NCBI GenBank assembly: GCA_948144175.1
Contig: CANXME010002051.1
Span: 372,001-436,000 of the forward strand
DNA from: Closterium sp. NIES-65
Taxonomy: Eukaryota > Streptophyta > Zygnematophyceae > Desmidiales > Closteriaceae
DNA length: 64,000 nucleotides
Direction: 5' to 3'
Below the pieces are notes generated by a model, which saw nothing but the letters and a program-made list of their open reading frames with translations, was not told the origin of the DNA and ran no database searches. A program made the translations under genes and the position numbers. Within the stretch, counting starts at the first letter, position 1. Each line of letters starts with the position of its first letter. Below are positions 62,869-64,000 of the stretch, piece by piece.

Positions 62869-64000
62869 TACCAGTCCCCCCCCTAGTAGACCCCCTTCCC
62901 CCACAGGGTCCTGCTCCTTCAGGTGTGTCCCAGGTAGACCCACCCTCCTTGGATGAGCCAATTGAGATCTCTTTTCACTCCCCTGACTAACCTGAGGGGG
63001 GTGACGCCGTCGTCGACGACACGGCGACCACTCGCCGCACTCCTCGCTTGGAGACCCCCCCCGGGTTTCCCGCCACGGCCGTCTTCGCCGCCTCCGCAGC
63101 CTGCTGCTGTGGACTCTGGAGCTGAGACTACTGGAGCTGAGGCTGGGGGTGGTGAGTCCGGGGGTGCCCGCTCTCCTCGTCTGGCTACACCGCACGAGTT
63201 CCCACCTCCGCCATCTTCGCCGCCTCTGCAGCCTGCTGCTGTGGACACTGGAGCAGAGACTGAGGGTACTGAGCCTGGGGGTGCTGGGACTGAGGGTACT
63301 GAGCCTGGGAGTGCTGGGACTGAGGGTACTGAGCCTGGGGGTGCTGGGACTGAGGGTACTGAGCGTGGGGGTGCTGGGACTGAGGGTATTGAGCCTGCGA
63401 GTGCTGCGACTGAGGGTACTGAGCCTGCGAGTGTTGAGACCGAGAGTCCTGCCTCTGGGGGTGCTGCGAGTTCGGGTGCTGACTCTGGGGGTGCTGCGAG
63501 TCCTTCTGGTGTTGGTGTCATCGGAGCTCCTACCGGAGGACCTTGAGCTACTGGTGCTGGAGGTACTGGAGGTGCTGCTGGTGCTAGAGGTCCTGGAGGT
63601 CCTGGAGGTGCTGGAGGTACTGGAGGTACTGCTGGTGCTGGAGGTCGTGGAGCTGCTGGAGCTGCTGGTGCTGGAGGCGCTGGAGCTGCTGGGGCTGGAG
63701 GTCCTGGTGGAGCTACTGGTGCTCTTTGCCACCTTCTCAGTCTTCAGCCAGGTGCTACTGGCTTCCCTGTAGTAGGTACTACTCCTCTGTTGCTGTGTCC
63801 ACCGGCGGACCAGTCACAGTCGCCGCTGCTACCACACTCCCCACTGCCTGCCCCTGCTCCTTACACTGCGGTGTCAGAGTCCCTGACTGAGCGTCGAGAG
63901 CCTGAGACTCGTGCTTCCACCCCTGAGCGTAGAGAGCCTGAGTCTAGCTTTGACCTTGAGCCTGAGCCTAGAGCTGCTGTCCGTGCTCGTGTTCCTCGTG
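62869..64000 (+). pseudogene. Integrase-RT linker of J with coding minisatellite
   Basis: Proline/glutamate-rich linker; (G-A-G-T-E-G-T-E-P) repeats at 63240-63460 from a 30-bp unit built on the 15-bp family unit, then GCTGGAGGTGCTGGAGG-type repeats at 63545-63720. It ends with SLTERREPE-like repeats and runs off the window before RT. Confidence 0.75.

Larger units (their letters stand above)
59311..64000 (+). mobile_element. Copia LTR retrotransposon J, 5' part (continues past window)
   Basis: 5' LTR, PBS, leader, Gag, glycine-rich region, protease, truncated integrase and repeat linker of the main copia family, in plus orientation. RT, RNase H and 3' LTR are expected right of base 64000. 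Stops, C-run frameshifts and an internal deletion make it defective. Confidence 0.92.

Overview
The window reads as nuclear DNA of a green alga of the streptophyte (plant) lineage. It holds an intron-containing psbO with a bipartite plastid/lumen leader and a plant-like mature protein, a plant-type (TTTAGGG)n patch, spliceosomal GT-AG introns, and retrotransposons whose premature stops look like CHG-methylation decay. A zygnematophyte or other charophyte would fit; the species is not determined.

Left and centre (1-37,513): a nested stack of LTR retrotransposons. Read right to left, A (copia, +, 20656-21422 and 35468-37513) was hit by B (gypsy, -, 19610-20655). B was hit by C (copia, -, 15816-19609), C by D (chromodomain gypsy, +, 5568-15815), D by E (copia, -, 4105-5567) and E by F (copia, +, 1-4104). 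At each junction one side is an intact LTR terminus and the other a broken interior, so this is a six-level nest whose left halves should lie before base 1. Three complete insertions lie inside it, each with its target duplication in view: I (copia of another lineage, 6876-12287, TGCAG) in D; G (copia, 21423-35467, TGTCT) in A; and H (a third copia lineage, 25447-32250, AAGAC) in G. A, C, E, F, G and J are one copia family with 122-141 bp LTRs.

Gene island (37,514-59,310): a decayed H-like fragment carrying a 141-bp LTR-like insertion; a complete pogo/Tigger-like DNA transposon with TA duplication, matching terminal inverted repeats and a four-exon transposase with an intact DD35D triad (38907-42007); psbO (43013-44225, two exons); a Rab5-interacting (RAB5IF-type) membrane-protein gene on the minus strand (about 44801-46115); and a divergent 12-exon SART1/SNU66 gene (47468-58841) for a U4/U6.U5 tri-snRNP protein. 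SART1 intron 8 is almost entirely a roughly 4.4-kb array of a 19-bp unit seeded at the exon 8 splice donor, so it reiterates a donor-like site some 230 times in the sense direction. Other introns of the gene carry further arrays next to donors and partial exon copies.

Right end (59,311-64,000): J, another copia of the main family running off the window, with an internal deletion into its integrase.

The three host genes have unrelated jobs (photosynthetic water oxidation, an ER/endosome or respirasome-linked membrane protein, pre-mRNA splicing) and form no operon-like unit. The features most worth follow-up are the splice-site minisatellite in a splicing-factor gene, the telomere-repeat patch in F, the intact pogo element and the CHG-type decay across the retroelements.
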